DNA of 64,000 bases from a virus, in IMG/VR virus record IMGVR_UViG_3300008111_002402, positions 1-64,000 of that record; one strand, given 5' to 3'. This document shows positions 7,063-16,677 of this stretch, one piece after another; the first letter of the stretch is position 1, and each line of letters begins with the position of its first letter. Below the pieces are notes generated by a model. The model worked only from the letters and a program-made list of their open reading frames with translations, was not told the origin of the DNA and did not search any database. Both the position numbers and the translations under genes were made by a program.

Positions 7063-7673
7063 AAACTGTTACAATAGCACCTGAAAGAATCATTCAATGG
7101 ATGAATGTTATTCGTAGCTATCAACATGATTCTTCTAAACAATATCGTATTTTAGAAAATTTTTGGGAGAGCCAAATTAAAAGTAAGGTTTGGTTAGTGG
7201 AAAATCTTTGTAATACCAACACTAAAAATTTTTCAAACGTATACATATTCGGGGGATGGTACGGAATTCTATCACAAATGATAGTGGATACATATCCCCA
7301 TGTGAAAGTTTTTTCTATTGACCAGGATCCTGAATGTGCAGCAATAGGAGCTGCATTATGTAATCATGATTCTAGAATAAACTTTATCACAGAAAAAATG
7401 GAAAATTTTTCTGATTATAGCGATGATTCTTTGGTAATTAATACTTCAGTTGAACACGTAAACCAAAAAATTCTTGATACCTGGTATAGAAAAATACCCA
7501 ATAATACTGTTATTGCTTTGCAAAGCAATAACTATTTTGATTGTGATGAACATGTTAATTGTGTAGACACGTTGGAAGAATTTTATGCGCCGTTCATTCT
7601 AATGAATGTTCGTATGACTGGATCTTTAGATTGTAAACAATTTACTCGTTTTATGATTATAGGTGTGAAGTGA
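7059..7673 (+). CDS. Class I SAM-dependent methyltransferase-like protein
   Basis: A 204-residue protein with a recognisable Rossmann methyltransferase start: VYIFGGWYGILSQMI (motif I, glycine loop, about residues 61-75), then VKVFSIDQDP with the acidic ribose-binding Asp, and a later hydrophobic strand VINTSVEHV where motif IV would be. Substrate is unknown. It stands directly before the radical SAM array (35 bases) and may belong to the same pathway. A near-late-promoter sequence TTTAAATA (7692-7699) lies between it and the first radical SAM gene. Confidence 0.65.
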   Translation: MKTVTIAPERIIQWMNVIRSYQHDSSKQYRILENFWESQIKSKVWLVENLCNTNTKNFSNVYIFGGWYGILSQMIVDTYPHVKVFSIDQDPECAAIGAALCNHDSRINFITEKMENFSDYSDDSLVINTSVEHVNQKILDTWYRKIPNNTVIALQSNNYFDCDEHVNCVDTLEEFYAPFILMNVRMTGSLDCKQFTRFMIIGVK

Positions 7674-7708
7674 TTTTTTACTGTACAAACTTTTAAATAT
7701 GTGCACTC

Positions 7709-9259
7709 ATGACTATAGAATATCATAATAGCGCAGAAATAATGCGTGAAAAATTGAATGGTGTAAGTTCCTCAATGTGTCTTGCAAAATGGCTTCAGGT
7801 TTCTCTACATTTGCCTCAAGGAAGAACACAGAGTTGCTATCACCCGCCCACACATTCCATCCCGGTTGAACTTTTGAAAAAGAATCCGGGTGTGTTACAT
7901 AATACACCTCAAAAAATTGAAGAACGACGGATGATGATGGAGGGAAAACGTCCTGCTGGTTGTTCTTATTGTTGGAAAATGGAAGATGCACCCGGCGGAG
8001 GTGTAGAGGGGCATATGAGCGACCGTCATTATAGAAGTAGTGAATGGTGGGCTGCACCTGTATTTGATGAGGTTGTGAAAAATGGGGCTGAATGGGATGT
8101 GTCGCCAAGATATGTTGAGGTAAACTTCAATCAAGCCTGTAATTTCAAGTGTATGTACTGCAGCCCGCATTTAAGTACCACCTGGCATGATGAAGTCAAA
8201 ACATTTGGTCCCTATGCATTGAAAAATTTTGAACACAATGATGTTAAGGCGTTAGAAAATATGAATTTGATGCCTTTGGACGTTGCACAGAAAGATAATC
8301 CGTATGTTCAGGCATTTTGGGACTGGTGGCCACAAATTTATCATAATCTCCGTGTATTTCGAATGACGGGCGGCGAACCTTTAATGGATGCCAATACCTA
8401 TAAGGTTCTAGACTATGTTAACAATCACCCCCATGGACAGATAGAGTTATCCATTACTTCTAACATGTGTCCTCCGCGTCAAGAATTATTTGAAAAATTC
8501 ATGAGCACAGTTAAAGACATGGAAACCATCCGTGTTTTTGAAGATACACACAACGTAAATCCTGAAACGAATAACAACTGGTATATTCAATCTGCCTTCA
8601 AACACTTCATGTTATTTGTGAGTTGTGATGGTTATGGTGAGCAAGCTGAGTATATGCGTCATGGTATGGAATTTCCAAGATTACTGAATAATGTGAGAAC
8701 GTTTTTGAGAGAAACACGACATACAAGTGTAAGTTTCATCAATACATTCAATATTCTCAGTATTCCTAGTTTGAAACAGTTTTTACAGATGATCCTAGAC
8801 CTGCGCGAAGAATTTGGAGGTAAGCACCAACAAGATTATGTTGTAGAAGTTGCTCCCACACACGGTGTTGTACATCCTCCTTTTGTAAAAAAGAAATTTC
8901 AGAGAATTTGGTTTGATATTCCAGTTCTTCGATATCCCACATGGTTCATGATTCAAAATGCAGGACCGGAAGGTGTTGAAAAAATACAGGATATCATTAA
9001 ATTCATGGAAGACAATGTTCAGGGTGAAGATTACTCCGAGACATTCACGGGATTCAAGCCATATGAAATTTTAAAGTTGAAGCGTAATCTAGCCTTGATG
9101 GAGGAAGGTATAGATAGTCAACAACTTCGTGACAATAAAGAAAACTTTTATCGTTTCATTCAAGAACACGATAAGAGAAGAAATACAAATTTTGTGAAAA
9201 CCTTCCCAGAATACGAACAATTCTTTTTAGAATGTAAACATGAGGCATACAATAGATGA
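7709..9259 (+). CDS. Radical SAM protein 1 of 7, N-terminal Cys cluster
   Basis: A 516-residue radical SAM enzyme: it should bind a [4Fe-4S] cluster through C144-x3-C148-x2-C151 (CNFKCMYC) and cleave S-adenosylmethionine to a radical. A GGEP SAM-binding motif follows near residue 218. Before the core it carries four cysteines (C24, C43 in SCYHPP, C85 and C88 in CSYC) in a twitch/SPASM-like arrangement that could hold an auxiliary cluster; in most SPASM proteins this lies after the core. It is closest to the genes at 9256 and 16678 (subgroup with CxHPP or CHRCH). Substrate unknown. The stop overlaps the next start (ATGA). Confidence 0.8.
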   Translation: MTIEYHNSAEIMREKLNGVSSSMCLAKWLQVSLHLPQGRTQSCYHPPTHSIPVELLKKNPGVLHNTPQKIEERRMMMEGKRPAGCSYCWKMEDAPGGGVEGHMSDRHYRSSEWWAAPVFDEVVKNGAEWDVSPRYVEVNFNQACNFKCMYCSPHLSTTWHDEVKTFGPYALKNFEHNDVKALENMNLMPLDVAQKDNPYVQAFWDWWPQIYHNLRVFRMTGGEPLMDANTYKVLDYVNNHPHGQIELSITSNMCPPRQELFEKFMSTVKDMETIRVFEDTHNVNPETNNNWYIQSAFKHFMLFVSCDGYGEQAEYMRHGMEFPRLLNNVRTFLRETRHTSVSFINTFNILSIPSLKQFLQMILDLREEFGGKHQQDYVVEVAPTHGVVHPPFVKKKFQRIWFDIPVLRYPTWFMIQNAGPEGVEKIQDIIKFMEDNVQGEDYSETFTGFKPYEILKLKRNLALMEEGIDSQQLRDNKENFYRFIQEHDKRRNTNFVKTFPEYEQFFLECKHEAYNR

Positions 9260-10806
9260 CTAGACGTTCAGATGAAAACTTCTTAGAATTCAAGAAACGA
9301 ATGATTGATAGTGTCAGCCCAAGTTTCTGTGCTGCCAAATGGTATAATGCAACCATTTGGTTGGGACATGGACAGACTACAAGTTGTCACCATCCTCCTG
9401 GTCATAACATTGATGTCGCAGAATTGGAAGCAAATCCTTCTGCCATTCACAACACAAAACATAAAAAGCTAATGCGTAAGTACATGCAAGAAGGTACACG
9501 CCCAGCAGAATGTGAGTATTGTTGGAAGGTGGAAGATATCGGAAGAAACAATGTCTCTGACCGAGTATACAAAACAGAAATTTACAAGGATGCGGACATT
9601 CTTCGTGCCAGTACAATGAATTGGCAGGATGATGTTACGCTTCGTACACTAGAAATTTCTTTTGAACGGACTTGTAATTTTGCATGTTCATATTGTAACC
9701 CTGCCTTCTCAACAACCTGGGTGAAAGACATTAAAACTTTAGGTCCATATAGAAATATTGTAAGTGATGGACGAGGACATTTCATTGATGTTGCACCCTG
9801 GGCTCAAGGATATCGTCACGAGGATGAGAATCCGTATGTCAAGGCATTTTGGCGTTGGTGGGAATCAGATTTGGCAGATAATCTTGAAGAAATCCGTATC
9901 ACAGGCGGCGAACCTTTGATGGCACCGTCAGTCTGGAAGTTATTTGATTGGTTCAAGCAAAATCCGGAACGTGGTAGAAATATGCGATTTGCCATGAACT
10001 CAAATCTTGTACCGAAAAAACAAGAAACACTGGACAAGTTGATTGAGGCTAGTCATCATGTACCTCGTTTTCAAATTTACACTTCAAATGAATCAGTGGG
10101 TAAACATTCCGAATATATTCGTGATGGTATGAAATATGAGGAATGGAAGAACAACTTACATCGGTTAATTTCTGAGGGTAATCTTGAAAGTTTACATATG
10201 ATGATGACCATTAACAGCCTGTGTTTATCATCAATCACAGAATTTATGGATGATATGTTTGAGTTCAAGAGAAAATATGGTCGTCAGTACATGAACATGT
10301 CATTAAACATTCTTCGTTTCCCATCATTTCAAAGTGCAGCTGTACTGCCCAAAGACATGAAGGAGAAATTCCGTGATAAACTTCGAATTTGGCTTGATGC
10401 TGTTCTTGTGAAAGGAGAGAAGGATATGAACGGTCTCACACTATTAAGCCCATGGGAGCAAGCTCATGTGGAGCGACTAATTGATTATCTTGATAGTGTT
10501 GACACACCACATAAAAATACTGCCGAGAAGGACATGTTGTATAATGATTTCAAAAATTTCTACTTACAATATGATGTGCGTCGAGGAAAAAATTTCCGTG
10601 AAACATTTCCGAAGGAATTTGTAGACTTCATTGATAGTATTGATGTTCCGGTGCCAACAGAAGATGAAATCAAGAATAATCGGTATCGTAAGGAATTAAA
10701 TGTTATACATGACATGGCAGGAGATCCTGCCACTACGGCAGGATATGATGAAGATACATCTCATGGATGGAATACCCTCAAGGATGAGTTAGGAGCCAAT
10801 GAGTAA
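9256..10806 (+). CDS. Radical SAM protein 2 of 7
   Basis: Also 516 residues and clearly a paralogue of the preceding gene. Radical SAM motif C140-x3-C144-x2-C147 (CNFACSYC), ITGGEPLM at about residue 216, and the same upstream cysteines (C25, C44 in SCHHPP, C86/C89 in CEYC). The C-terminal third, with KDM-ND-KNFYLQYDVRRGKNFRETFP-like text, matches the end of protein 1 (QEHDKRRNTNFVKTFP), so the homology is full length. ATGA overlap with the gene before and an 8-base overlap with the one after imply one transcript and coupled translation. Substrate unknown. Confidence 0.8.
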   Translation: MTRRSDENFLEFKKRMIDSVSPSFCAAKWYNATIWLGHGQTTSCHHPPGHNIDVAELEANPSAIHNTKHKKLMRKYMQEGTRPAECEYCWKVEDIGRNNVSDRVYKTEIYKDADILRASTMNWQDDVTLRTLEISFERTCNFACSYCNPAFSTTWVKDIKTLGPYRNIVSDGRGHFIDVAPWAQGYRHEDENPYVKAFWRWWESDLADNLEEIRITGGEPLMAPSVWKLFDWFKQNPERGRNMRFAMNSNLVPKKQETLDKLIEASHHVPRFQIYTSNESVGKHSEYIRDGMKYEEWKNNLHRLISEGNLESLHMMMTINSLCLSSITEFMDDMFEFKRKYGRQYMNMSLNILRFPSFQSAAVLPKDMKEKFRDKLRIWLDAVLVKGEKDMNGLTLLSPWEQAHVERLIDYLDSVDTPHKNTAEKDMLYNDFKNFYLQYDVRRGKNFRETFPKEFVDFIDSIDVPVPTEDEIKNNRYRKELNVIHDMAGDPATTAGYDEDTSHGWNTLKDELGANE

Positions 10807-12187
10807 GATTCTTCCAATCTGGCAACATGGCCAGCTGGATCCTGAGAGTCCAAATAAAGTATTTTGTATGGCACCTTGGACACACACCTACATCTCCCCG
10901 CAAGGAGAACGTAGGTTGTGTTGTGCCAGCCGTGAGGAACATAGTTTTCAAAAACAATACATTGATGCATCAAATGATGAACGATATGGTGAAGTAAAAG
11001 CATCAAAAACATCAGCAGATGATTTCAATCCTGTGTCACTTAAGGAACACTGGAATAGTGAGTACATGAAGGATATTCGTAAAAAACTCATGGCAGGTGA
11101 ACGTATCCCTCAGTGTGATGTATGTAACGATGACATTTTGAGTGTTAGTAGTTATCGTAAATGGTTCACGGGTGCGTTATTTCAACACAAGATTCAAGAG
11201 GCATTTACCAAGACGGATGAAACAGGATTCACAACTATGGAACCCATTTCATTTGATTATCGGTACTCTAACATTTGTAATTTCAAATGTAGAATGTGTG
11301 GTGAACAGCTTAGTTCATCCTGGGAGGCTGAAAAGAAGAAACATGGGTTCTGGACACCTGAACACCAGCCCTTCATGATTCCTGAAGTCAAAGAGAAGAT
11401 GCAGAAATTCCAGATTGATGTTGTGGAGCCTGAATTTCGTGATGCCATTTCTCGCGGCATTGTTGAGGAATGTTACTGGGTCGGAGGGGAACCGCTGATG
11501 TATGAGATACATTGGTGGGCATTGGAGGAAATGATTAAAAACGGTAGTGCAAAAAATTGTTATCTTCGATATAATAGCAATTTAAGTCGTGTGGAATACT
11601 ATGGCAAGAACTTATATGACTATCTCCCACAATTTAAAGATTGGTTGATGTGTGCCAGTATTGATGGCACGGGCGACATTGTTGAATATATTCGTAAAGG
11701 TATTAAATGGGATATATGGTTAAACAATTTCAAACAAGGTTTACAAATTCCAGGTGGTCAAGATAGAATGTTGTTTGACTTGACTATTACAGGACCAGGC
11801 ATGTTTGCATTAAAAGATTTGTTTGATTTATCATTGGAATTAAATGTGCGTATTGAAACAAAAATTATGTTTGCATTTCATCCCGATATTGTGTTGAGTC
11901 CTTTTGCATGGCCACGACATATTCTAGATAGAAAAATTGACGAACTATTGGCATATATGACACCTCGGGCAACAGGTAAAAGCTACTCACTAATAAACAC
12001 GTTAAACGAGATGAAGAAGCGCCCGACCTTCCAGGAACAATTTTCAGATGCCGAAGAAAAATTCTTTAATGGAAGAAATTGGCATCGACAATTAGATAAA
12101 GTTCGCGGAGAACTATATACTATCGAAGATATTTACAAACAGGATACAGAATTATATGACTGGTGGAATAGACAATCCGTACGGTAA
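10799..12187 (+). CDS. Radical SAM protein 3 of 7 (CC subgroup)
   Basis: A 462-residue member with radical SAM motif C160-x3-C164-x2-C167 (CNFKCRMC) and VGGEPLMYE. The N-terminal module reads CMAPWTHTYISPQG with a CC pair at 41-42 and CDVC at 106-109, a pattern (C-x2-PW-x-H ... CC ... CxxC) shared with proteins 4, 5 and 6. The spacing between the modules is about 25 residues longer than in the others. A short WNSEYMKDIRKKLMAGE stretch links the two cysteine sets, as in the paralogues. Substrate unknown. Confidence 0.8.
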   Translation: MSKILPIWQHGQLDPESPNKVFCMAPWTHTYISPQGERRLCCASREEHSFQKQYIDASNDERYGEVKASKTSADDFNPVSLKEHWNSEYMKDIRKKLMAGERIPQCDVCNDDILSVSSYRKWFTGALFQHKIQEAFTKTDETGFTTMEPISFDYRYSNICNFKCRMCGEQLSSSWEAEKKKHGFWTPEHQPFMIPEVKEKMQKFQIDVVEPEFRDAISRGIVEECYWVGGEPLMYEIHWWALEEMIKNGSAKNCYLRYNSNLSRVEYYGKNLYDYLPQFKDWLMCASIDGTGDIVEYIRKGIKWDIWLNNFKQGLQIPGGQDRMLFDLTITGPGMFALKDLFDLSLELNVRIETKIMFAFHPDIVLSPFAWPRHILDRKIDELLAYMTPRATGKSYSLINTLNEMKKRPTFQEQFSDAEEKFFNGRNWHRQLDKVRGELYTIEDIYKQDTELYDWWNRQSVR

Positions 12188-13322
12188 AATTTGCTCATTG
12201 CCTTGGAAACATTTGGCCACACATCCTCACGGTGGTTGTACATTGTGTTGCATTTCAGACCACACAGGTGGAGCAAGTCGAGCAAGAAATTTTCAAGGAG
12301 ATAAGGTTGAGTGGCTTTCGTTAAACACGAACAGCATCAATGAAATCATGAATAGTGATTATTATCGTCAGGTTCGTTTAGAAATGTTAAACGGTGTTGA
12401 ACCCGCTTCATGTAAACGCTGTTATGATGATGAGCGCATGGGACTACGAAGTAAACGAATTGAAGAAAATGAGCGATATTTTTCTGATGATATTGTAGAA
12501 CACACTAACTCTGACGGTACTATTTCCCTTGACTTTGAATTCATCGAACTTCGCTTGGGTAATGTGTGTAATCTTCGATGCCGAACATGTAATCCTGCAA
12601 GTAGTACCAAATGGATACGCGACCATAAAATGTTAGAACATAAACTTTCGTTCGTCACGAAATATGGAGATATTGAACGTGGCACATGGTATGAGAGTGA
12701 TACCTTCTGGGATGATTTGCTATCTCATTCACACAATGTTAAAAGAATATACATTAATGGAGGAGAACCCACATTAATTAAAAAACATTTTTCCTATCTT
12801 GAAAAACTCATTGAGACCGGATTAAATAATAATATTGAACTTTGGTACAATTTAAATCTCACTAATGTTGATGATGAATTATTAGCCTACTGGAAACAAT
12901 TCAAGAAGTGTACTATAAGTGCAAGCATAGATGATTTGGGAGAAAGAAATGAATACATCAGAACCAATAGTGTGTGGGAAACAACGTTGGCAAATCTACG
13001 GAAATTAAAACAGGAATCCTGGATAGAATTAAGTGTCGTACAAACTGTTAGCCTATATAATATTGAACATATAGCTGAATTTTATGATTTTATAGTTCAT
13101 CAAGAAAAAATTCCAATACACATAAACTGGGTTTATGATCCAGTATTTCAACAAGCATGGCATCTAGAAGAACATAAAAAGAGTGTTATAATAGAGCAGT
13201 GTCGGAACATCATGTACTCATGGGATTTCGATAATGTAAAAAATCATTTGTCAAAACCTAGCATAGAAAGTATGCGAGAAAAATTCATAACCTTTAACAG
13301 TGTATTAGATGAACATGTTTAA
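12156..13322 (+). CDS. Radical SAM protein 4 of 7 (CC subgroup)
   Basis: A 388-residue member with motif C138-x3-C142-x2-C145 (CNLRCRTC), INGGEPTLI, and N-terminal cysteines C13 (CSLPWKH), C31/C32 and C86/C89 (CKRC). It overlaps the preceding gene by 32 bases; the start at 12156 is supported by AGGA upstream and by agreement with the N termini of its paralogues, which all place the first Cys within 25 residues. The C terminus lacks the longer tail of proteins 1 to 3. Confidence 0.8.
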   Translation: MTGGIDNPYGKICSLPWKHLATHPHGGCTLCCISDHTGGASRARNFQGDKVEWLSLNTNSINEIMNSDYYRQVRLEMLNGVEPASCKRCYDDERMGLRSKRIEENERYFSDDIVEHTNSDGTISLDFEFIELRLGNVCNLRCRTCNPASSTKWIRDHKMLEHKLSFVTKYGDIERGTWYESDTFWDDLLSHSHNVKRIYINGGEPTLIKKHFSYLEKLIETGLNNNIELWYNLNLTNVDDELLAYWKQFKKCTISASIDDLGERNEYIRTNSVWETTLANLRKLKQESWIELSVVQTVSLYNIEHIAEFYDFIVHQEKIPIHINWVYDPVFQQAWHLEEHKKSVIIEQCRNIMYSWDFDNVKNHLSKPSIESMREKFITFNSVLDEHV

Positions 13323-14547
13323 CAAAGAGCTATTAAAAGAAAGTAAAAGATTTTGTTTAATACCGTGGATACATATGCATACATGGCCTAACGGCAACAC
13401 ATACATGTGTTGTACATCTGACCCACAAACTCCGTTAGGGGTTCTTTCTAAAGAAAATTCTTTGAAGCATCTATGGAATTCACCTCAAATGAAAAAGAAT
13501 CGTTTAGCAATGTTAAACGATGAATATGTTCCTGAATGCAGCAGATGCTACGAGATAGAAGAATTTGGTGGTAATAGCCTTCGCACTGACATAACTCGTA
13601 ATTTTTTCCATCACATTGATAAAGTAGATGAGACTTTAGAAGATGGCACAGTTGAGAAGATGAATCTTCCCTATGTTGATTTTAGATTTAGTAATTTTTG
13701 TAATTTACGGTGTAGAACATGTGGCCCTGAGCTTAGTAGTAAGTGGGCATTAGACCATAATACTCTTTTAGGCAAACCTGCGGGAAGTGTTGTTGTAACT
13801 AAACCCGATATTCCCAGGGAAATTTTTTGGGAACAGATAGAAGAAATAATACCTACAATAGAAAGTGTGTATTTTGCTGGCGGTGAGCCCTTACTGATGG
13901 AAGAGCACTATAAATTTTTAAATCTTTTAATTGAACACAACAAAACAAATATCAATCTGATATATAACACCAATTTATCTAATGTTGTATTTAAAAATAC
14001 ACATATCTGTGATTATTGGAAGAAATTTGATAAAGTTGTTGTACTAGCTTCTTTAGATTCATGGGGTCCCAGAGCGGAGTACATTAGAAAAGGACTGACT
14101 TGGTCCAAAGCAGAAAAAAATATTCGTGATATTAAAACATTAACTCCACATGTCGAATTTATTATTGGTGTAACGTTGAGCGTTTTTAATTTTGCAACCT
14201 TAGTTGAGTACTATGATTACATGATAGATAATAATTTTATTTCATATGATAATATGAATATAAACATTGTAACTGATCCTCTTTGGTATAAAGCAAATGT
14301 TGTTCCTTTAGATTTTCGTTTACAGGTAGCAGAAAAATATCAGGAAAAAATTGACTTTCTCACGAAAAATAAACTTTGTGGTAAGACCATGTTAGATAGA
14401 TGGGAATTGGCTAAAAATTATATTACTGCTCCCTTTGACGCAGTAAATCATGAGCAGTTTATAAGCCTCACTAAACATCTAGATAAGATTAGAAAGGAAT
14501 CTTTTACCTCTACATTTCCTGAATTGAGTTTTATGTTTCATGAGTAA
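13309..14547 (+). CDS. Radical SAM protein 5 of 7 (CC subgroup)
   Basis: A 412-residue member: C131-x3-C135-x2-C138 (CNLRCRTC), FAGGEPLLM, and N-terminal C16 (CLIPWIHMHTWPNG), C34/C35 and C77/C80 (CSRC). The local composition is more AT-rich than in proteins 1 and 2. The frame starts inside the previous gene (14-base overlap); an in-frame ATG two codons on (13315) is the alternative start. An 8-base overlap joins it to the next gene. Confidence 0.8.
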   Translation: MNMFNKELLKESKRFCLIPWIHMHTWPNGNTYMCCTSDPQTPLGVLSKENSLKHLWNSPQMKKNRLAMLNDEYVPECSRCYEIEEFGGNSLRTDITRNFFHHIDKVDETLEDGTVEKMNLPYVDFRFSNFCNLRCRTCGPELSSKWALDHNTLLGKPAGSVVVTKPDIPREIFWEQIEEIIPTIESVYFAGGEPLLMEEHYKFLNLLIEHNKTNINLIYNTNLSNVVFKNTHICDYWKKFDKVVVLASLDSWGPRAEYIRKGLTWSKAEKNIRDIKTLTPHVEFIIGVTLSVFNFATLVEYYDYMIDNNFISYDNMNINIVTDPLWYKANVVPLDFRLQVAEKYQEKIDFLTKNKLCGKTMLDRWELAKNYITAPFDAVNHEQFISLTKHLDKIRKESFTSTFPELSFMFHE

Positions 14548-15736
14548 AACATTTTGTATTCTTCCATTTGTGCATTTAGAGGCACGGTCGGACAGTTTTG
14601 TTGCACCTTGCTGTATGAGTCAAGAATTTTATACAAAGGATACAGGAGAATTTTTTTCCCTTAGTAAAGACACCTTATCAGATGTATGGAATTCTTCTTC
14701 TATCCGAAATTTAAGAACTTCTCTATTAGAAGGTAAAAAACCCACTGCCTGTGCTGCCTGTTGGAAGGAAGAAGAATTTGGTAAAGAAAGTAAAAGAATA
14801 CGTGAAAATAAAAGATGGAATATAAATCACGAAACTTTTACACCAGAAAGAATTAACTCAGAAAATACTGTATGTGAGATAAAATTTCTTGACCTCAAAT
14901 TAGGTAACACATGTAATTTAAAATGTAGAATTTGTAGCCCAGGTAGTTCTAGTAATTGGGTAAAGGAACATAAGGATATATATGGTTCTGACATAGTTAC
15001 TGATATTGGACAAAAAGTAAACGCAGATAGAAAGCAAGTAATGCAATGGCCTGATTATAATGAAAATTTTTGGACCGATTTGAATACTATATTACCTAAT
15101 GTTGAGTTATTTGAAATATATGGGGGAGAACCTTTCTTAATCTCCCGCCATTTTCAAGTATTACAAAAAAGTATTGAGATGGGATATAGTAAAAAACAAA
15201 AGATACACTATAATACCAACGGAACTATTTTCCCTGAAATAGCTGTAAAGGAAATCTGGCCACATTTTGAGGATGTGGATATTATGCTAAGTATTGATGG
15301 AATCGGACCACAATTTGAGTATCAACGATATCCTGCCAAGTGGGATAGTGTTTTGAATAACATTCAAAGATTTAAAAATGAATTTTCAGGAAGAACGCAA
15401 ATTTGTCTAACCGTCAGTTCCATTAATGTATTTTATCTACCTGAGTATCTTGAATTTTTTCAATCACAAGAAATACCTGTTTGGTTAAACATTTTATATC
15501 ACCCTGAGGTTCTTTCAATTGTAAATCTTTCTTCATTCGCTAAGGATAAAATTAGTGAGAAAATCAATAAGTACACGCATTTAAATACTGACCTTACTTC
15601 CGTATTAAATTTTATGAATGCTGAAGGTAAGAATCTAGAACAGGAATTCATTCACAAAATGAAAACTCATGATGAATACCGTAAACAAAATTATGCTTCT
15701 GTGTTTGAGGAATTTTCAAACATATTGACACTATGA
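14540..15736 (+). CDS. Radical SAM protein 6 of 7 (CC subgroup)
   Basis: A 398-residue member: C125-x3-C129-x2-C132 (CNLKCRIC), IYGGEPFLI, and N-terminal C6 (CILPFVH), C24/C25 and C71/C74 (CAAC). The PW of its paralogues is PF here and the P-x-G turn is replaced by RSDSF, so it is the most diverged of the CC subgroup. It overlaps the SGNH-like gene by 4 bases (ATGA). Confidence 0.8.
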   Translation: MSKTFCILPFVHLEARSDSFVAPCCMSQEFYTKDTGEFFSLSKDTLSDVWNSSSIRNLRTSLLEGKKPTACAACWKEEEFGKESKRIRENKRWNINHETFTPERINSENTVCEIKFLDLKLGNTCNLKCRICSPGSSSNWVKEHKDIYGSDIVTDIGQKVNADRKQVMQWPDYNENFWTDLNTILPNVELFEIYGGEPFLISRHFQVLQKSIEMGYSKKQKIHYNTNGTIFPEIAVKEIWPHFEDVDIMLSIDGIGPQFEYQRYPAKWDSVLNNIQRFKNEFSGRTQICLTVSSINVFYLPEYLEFFQSQEIPVWLNILYHPEVLSIVNLSSFAKDKISEKINKYTHLNTDLTSVLNFMNAEGKNLEQEFIHKMKTHDEYRKQNYASVFEEFSNILTL

Positions 15737-16668
15737 AAAAGAAACTGTTAATAACGCTAGGATGTAGTTTTACCGAAGGAGTTGGTGCATACGATTTGAA
15801 TAAAATTCCTTCTGTCCATCGTCCAAACAATATTGGAAATGATTTTGTTGTAGAGAGATACAAATTGTATAGACCAAGATTTCATATGCATAGTTGGTCT
15901 CGTTATTTACAAAAGAGTCTAAATTATGATGTGTTGATAAATTTGGGGTTAGGAGGTTCTAGTGATTCAAATGCAATTAAACGATTTATAGAAGTATTTG
16001 ATGAAAATTCTTTATCTGAAAATTATGATGTATTAGTTGTATGGGGTCTTACTTTTCCTGAAAGAATATCATTCTATAAAGATGGTAAAAATGTTAGTAT
16101 ATTACCTGGGTATAAACATGGCGACACCAATCACTATTCACTCGGTGTCTCTTATAATAATTTTACCCAAAATAATATATTGGATCATTTTCTAGAACAA
16201 ATTTTCCATGTCAAAACCATGAGAAATTTATGTAACCGTTATAGTTTCAACTTCTTATATTTTTCTATGTTTAATTTTAAAACGAATATTCCAACTAATC
16301 TTGCTGAACTACATACTAAATATTTTTCACACGATGAGTACTTAAATTCCTATCTTCCGGATTCAAATTTTTTGTTAAAAAATAATGAATATAAAAATAT
16401 ATCTGATGCTGATATCACAACTATGGATAAATTTAAAAGATTTTTCCCTTCTGTTGAAGAAATGTTTCGTGTAGGAATGTTATCACCTGTATGTGGTCAT
16501 CCCAATGAATATGGATATAGATTCTTATCCCATAGATTATTTTCTATAATAGAACAAAAATTTCCACAATATGTAAATCATAACACTCCGGATTTTTTCA
16601 GTAGCCTATACTGGGGTGAACCTTCAACTTGGGTGGGTATTTTACCCTACCAACAAACTATCAAATAG
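15733..16668 (+). CDS. SGNH/GDSL hydrolase-like protein
   Basis: A 311-residue protein with block I GCSFTEG (nucleophile Ser at 12), a block II-like NLGLGGSSD and a C-terminal GHPNEYGYRFLS with the catalytic His at 256. SGNH enzymes are esterases, lipases or acyl hydrolases acting on sugars and lipids. The lone insertion of such a gene inside the radical SAM array, with ATGA coupling to protein 6, suggests it acts on the same substrate or product. Substrate unknown. Confidence 0.65.
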   Translation: MKKKLLITLGCSFTEGVGAYDLNKIPSVHRPNNIGNDFVVERYKLYRPRFHMHSWSRYLQKSLNYDVLINLGLGGSSDSNAIKRFIEVFDENSLSENYDVLVVWGLTFPERISFYKDGKNVSILPGYKHGDTNHYSLGVSYNNFTQNNILDHFLEQIFHVKTMRNLCNRYSFNFLYFSMFNFKTNIPTNLAELHTKYFSHDEYLNSYLPDSNFLLKNNEYKNISDADITTMDKFKRFFPSVEEMFRVGMLSPVCGHPNEYGYRFLSHRLFSIIEQKFPQYVNHNTPDFFSSLYWGEPSTWVGILPYQQTIK

Positions 16669-16677
16669 ATTGTAAAA